A DNA stretch of 64,000 nt from Psettodes erumei (Eukaryota > Chordata > Actinopteri > Pleuronectiformes > Psettodidae), in contig JAFBJZ010000772.1 of assembly GCA_016785225.1 (NCBI GenBank), forward strand, positions 1,240,001 through 1,304,000. The letters are read 5' to 3'. This document shows positions 61,040-64,000 of the stretch, piece by piece. The notes beneath the pieces are model-generated. The model was not told the origin of the DNA. It saw nothing but the letters and a program-made list of their open reading frames with translations, and did not search any database. Positions within the stretch are counted from its first letter, which is position 1, and each line of letters opens with the position of its first letter. Made by a program: the position numbers and the translations under genes.

Positions 61040-63882
61040 TCACTCTGGAACAGCAGCAGCTGCAATCTCCACCTTGCCGTGCATGTCCTGGTCGATCCTG
61101 TAACAGATTCAGTAGTCATCAGACATCTGTGTCACTGGGATCACCATGTCTGACGGGGCTCGAACATCTGATGCTTACACAGGCAACTACGCTGCCCACA
61201 CACACACACACGTCATGAAATCACATCCTGAAATGTAAGGATTACCTTTTTGACCATCACAGAGGGAATTCTTTGTGTGAACAACATATGATTCACATAC
61301 CAGAACTACTGTCTTGACACAACCACCCTTCACATCATCACTATCATCCATGCTCCTTTTAGTGAAACAATGACAATACCATGACTGTCAATTTCATGAT
61401 TATCATGAGTCTTAATTCCCTTAAAACCCAAGATACCTTTGCACTTAAATATGTACTATGTAAGACCAAACTCGACAAAATATCTGCAAATTAATGTCAA
61501 AATAATATTTTTTGTGTGCGTGAGGAAGGCTGACAGAAGGTTTGTGGCAATGAACCAAACATCAGCAGGGAGGCAGGCATGAAGGGAGTCATGCAAAAAA
61601 AGAAGAACAGGGAGAGTGAACAAGCCAAGGGTTCAGTGAGGGTGAGTTACTGAGGGGAACCACGTGAGGACATGGCTACAGTGCAACCACACACCACAGT
61701 GACGAAGACTTGCTACTTCCTTGAAACTCCACCACATTCCATCGTACAAAGTTGAACTTACCCAGCATATCACATTTTAAACCTGTTGTTTTTTTTTTTT
61801 TTTTCCAAAAATACACATGTGAGTAAGTGCTTGCTGAGGACCCAATTTTCACATCAGAACAGCAACAACATGGACATCTTGACATGAAATCTTTGAGTCA
61901 GGATAACAGTAAAGAAGTAGAGGTTTGCAAATATAACAAAATGAAAAAAACTCAGCCTTGTAGACATACATGGTATGATTTAAATCACATACAAATAGCT
62001 GTTTTTAGGTAATAACTTAGGGAAAAAATGACAGGAGTTGGTTTTGAGCAGAACTTGACACAAAACTCACTCAGAAAAAGGGATTTATTTGGTTAAACAA
62101 TCACCAAGCCCTCTATTTTTGGAAACCAATCAAACGGCTACTCAGTCTCCTTAATAAGAGTGCCCTTAATCTACTCAGAGGAAAATGTAGGACACTGAGG
62201 TAGGAAAAGTGGATTTTGGCCAGAAGGCATAATCCAATAAAGATACAAATACGGGACAGAGTGAGGTGTGTTGGTGCATTTCTAAAAGCCAAGGGGTAAT
62301 TTCTGTGTTAGTTCTGTGAAATGCAAGAAAAAAAAATGCTGAGACTGATCCTGGGTGAAAGTGCATATACCTTTTACGGCTTTTCCTATTTTTTTCGTCG
62401 TCAAACCTTAAGAGGGGGCAGGGAAATGGAGATAAGGAAAGGAGAAGTACACAGCCAACAGCAACAAAACATCCAAAAGAGCAAAAACATTTGATGAGAT
62501 GAGTATTTGCGCTGAGGACTTTCCAAATGCTACAAGAGTAAGAGTAAAAAATCCACCTCAGTTTAAGCCACAACATCGAAGAATACAGCATGGGTAATTT
62601 CTCAGCATGAACTCAAGAGTTACGCACATCAGCAAAGTTAAAAGACTTGACAAGAACGTACAGTATTATTTATTAGCAGTTTACAGGACGAAAGCATCTA
62701 GGTGCAGTAATGGTGACAAGAAAGAACTGGGAGGGTGCTTACTTCACACCAAGGCTACACTATGCTCTAAATGTTTTATTTTACATCCACAATGTTGGAA
62801 AATAATTCATCTGAAGATGCAAAATCTCAAATAACCATTGACAACGTGTCTACACTGGTACACTAGCACCACCTACAGGTAAAATGGGAATCAAATTTGC
62901 AGGATCAGTCTGAGTTGATCGTGCCTGTCTGCAAAATGTTTACGCCACATCGACTGACTGAAGGAGAAACAGCAGGACGGGCCGAAGGAATTCTGAGTTC
63001 TCGTGAAACTATCTTTTGTACCAAAACTGGTGAGGACTGGATGAAATCGGCAGAAGGGGAGGCAAAACTCAGAGCAGGAAGAGATGGAAGGCAGTCTAAT
63101 ACACCAATCAGCGATGACAACGGTTTTTAAAAAATATATATAAGTGTAGTCTAAAAAGAGCCTTGTGGTTGAGTGAAACATACTTACTGTTTGATACAAT
63201 CTGGTATGGACACATATTCCATTGGAACCAGCTCTGCAAGGTCTGTCAAGCTGTACACATACTTGATTTTCTGACTAAATTTGGAGCTGCGAAGAGAAGC
63301 AGAAAAAGTCTGAATCTTACAGTTACCCAAGAAGCATATCTGTTTTGCTATTTTAATGACCCAAAGCACCACAGTTACCTAATGAAGGGTTTTGTGATTG
63401 CCAGCAGGGTGCGAATAAACCAAGAAGGGTGGACAATTATCAAAGACTTCAAGTTCTTTCTTAACCTGTGCAAAAAAATATGAGATGAGCTTTTAGAGAT
63501 CAAAATCACACCACCCATGTAACGCTGGCATTTCTACCTGTTTGGAGCTCTGTGTCCACTCAGACTCACCTCCTGTCAATCTGCTGATAACACTTTCTAA
63601 GCCAGCCCACGGTTGGCATCTTCTTTCGAGAGGTCGCCCCATTCAAATACACTATCATATAGTTCTCAGCAACCAACAGCTCCAGTGTGCCAATGACATA
63701 CCTGCGACAGGATAATCCCATTAGTGACAGCTCTCAAATCTTCGCTCACAAGGCCCAAGGAATTCCAATAAACACTTACTTGAATAAATTGTCCATGATG
63801 TATCTGTAATTTGGCTGATTGCTCTCAGGCATGAAGCACACAGCAAACACAATTATGGCATTCAAACCGTCTCCATAGTAAC
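61040..63882 (-). CDS. bnip2: BCL2/adenovirus E1B-interacting protein 2, C-terminal BCH-domain exons (5' part beyond the window)
   Basis: A BCH/CRAL-TRIO-like scaffold domain that in Bnip-2 binds Rho-pathway and Cdc42-linked partners. Exons seen, in transcript order: 63780-63882, 63570-63701, 63379-63465, 63188-63286 and 61040-61097. All are GT-AG and phase-matched, giving YYGDGLNAIIVFAVCFMPES..., YVIGTLELLVAENYMIVYLN..., LRKNLKSLIIVHPSWFIRTL..., FSQKIKYVYSLTDLAELVPM...EYVSIPDCIKQ, then IDQDMHGKVEIAAAAVPE and TGA. The FSQKI...LAELVPMEYV...IP.CIKQ block and the D-Q-[ED]-x-x-G-K terminus identify BNIP2 rather than ATCAY, BNIPL or PRUNE2. A 36-base candidate cassette exon (62371-62406) lies in the last intron. 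The 5' exons are to the right of the window. Confidence 0.93.
62371..62406 (-). CDS. bnip2: candidate 36-nt in-frame cassette microexon of bnip2
   Basis: The minus strand shows a C/T-rich tract, CCCCCTCTTAAG acceptor, 36 bases, then donor AAAAG|GTATAT. The phase fits both neighbours (2 bases in, 2 bases out), replacing ...CIKQ-IDQD... by ...CIKQ-FDDEKNRKSRKR-IDQD.... The inserted acidic-then-basic 12-residue patch resembles the YEEEK...KR insert I recall from longer mammalian BNIP2 and PRUNE2 C-termini. The acceptor is TTAAG rather than CAG, so inclusion is probably regulated. Confidence 0.6.
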
Positions 63883-64000
63883 CTGCAGCGAAAAATCAAA
63901 TGTGCAAAATTGATGTTCCAGTGTCACAACATCATTTTCATTATAAAGTGCGTTATTCAAAACAAATTTTGAATAAATACAGACTTAAAAAAAAATCTTG

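Noticed and set aside
60583..61119. 178-codon minus-strand open frame
   Set aside because: It runs through the bnip2 3' UTR and reads the terminal exon in a different frame from the one that joins correctly to the preceding exon.

Overview
The window is vertebrate nuclear DNA, almost certainly from a ray-finned (percomorph-type teleost) fish. The genes are split by GT-AG introns, coding density is low, microsatellites are abundant, and two degenerate interspersed repeats resemble families that are very common in teleost genomes. Four protein-coding genes can be reconstructed exon by exon. Reading-frame phase was checked at every junction from exon lengths.

Layout. (1) 1-4.6 kb looks like a long plus-strand 3' UTR ending at an AATAAA near 4.56 kb. 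Its gene lies outside the window; klf13 is a guess from the human order KLF13(+)-OTUD7A(-). (2) 7.7-8.4 kb is a CpG-rich, NRF1/CCAAT-bearing orphan promoter with minus-strand splice donors and no recognisable protein. (3) 11.7-27.5 kb (minus) is otud7a, an OTU deubiquitinase of the Cezanne-2 type: 11 coding exons, 957 aa, complete. Its 5' leader appears to start at a CpG-rich exon at 44.2-44.5 kb, leaving a leader intron of about 16.6 kb that holds microsatellites and one repeat carrying two DR1 nuclear-receptor motifs. (4) 45.9-57.3 kb (plus) is a 16-exon gene for a 963-aa single-pass membrane protein made almost entirely of about 16 furin/PC5-type cysteine-rich repeats. It has a signal peptide, one transmembrane helix and a 76-aa tail with furin-like trafficking signals, and no protease domain. 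(5) 58.2-59.5 kb (plus) is gcnt3, a single-exon core-2/core-4 type beta-1,6-GlcNAc transferase. (6) 60.5-63.9 kb (minus) is the 3' half of bnip2 (BCH domain), with a 36-nt in-frame candidate cassette microexon.

The genes do not form a functional operon-like unit. Otud7a edits ubiquitin chains, Gcnt3 branches mucin O-glycans in the Golgi, Bnip2 is a BCH-domain scaffold, and the furin-repeat protein is inferred to be a secretory-pathway or cell-surface receptor or adaptor. The gcnt3-bnip2 pair matches human 15q22, and otud7a matches human 15q13. The furin-repeat gene sits at the join between the two blocks and is the least explained item here.
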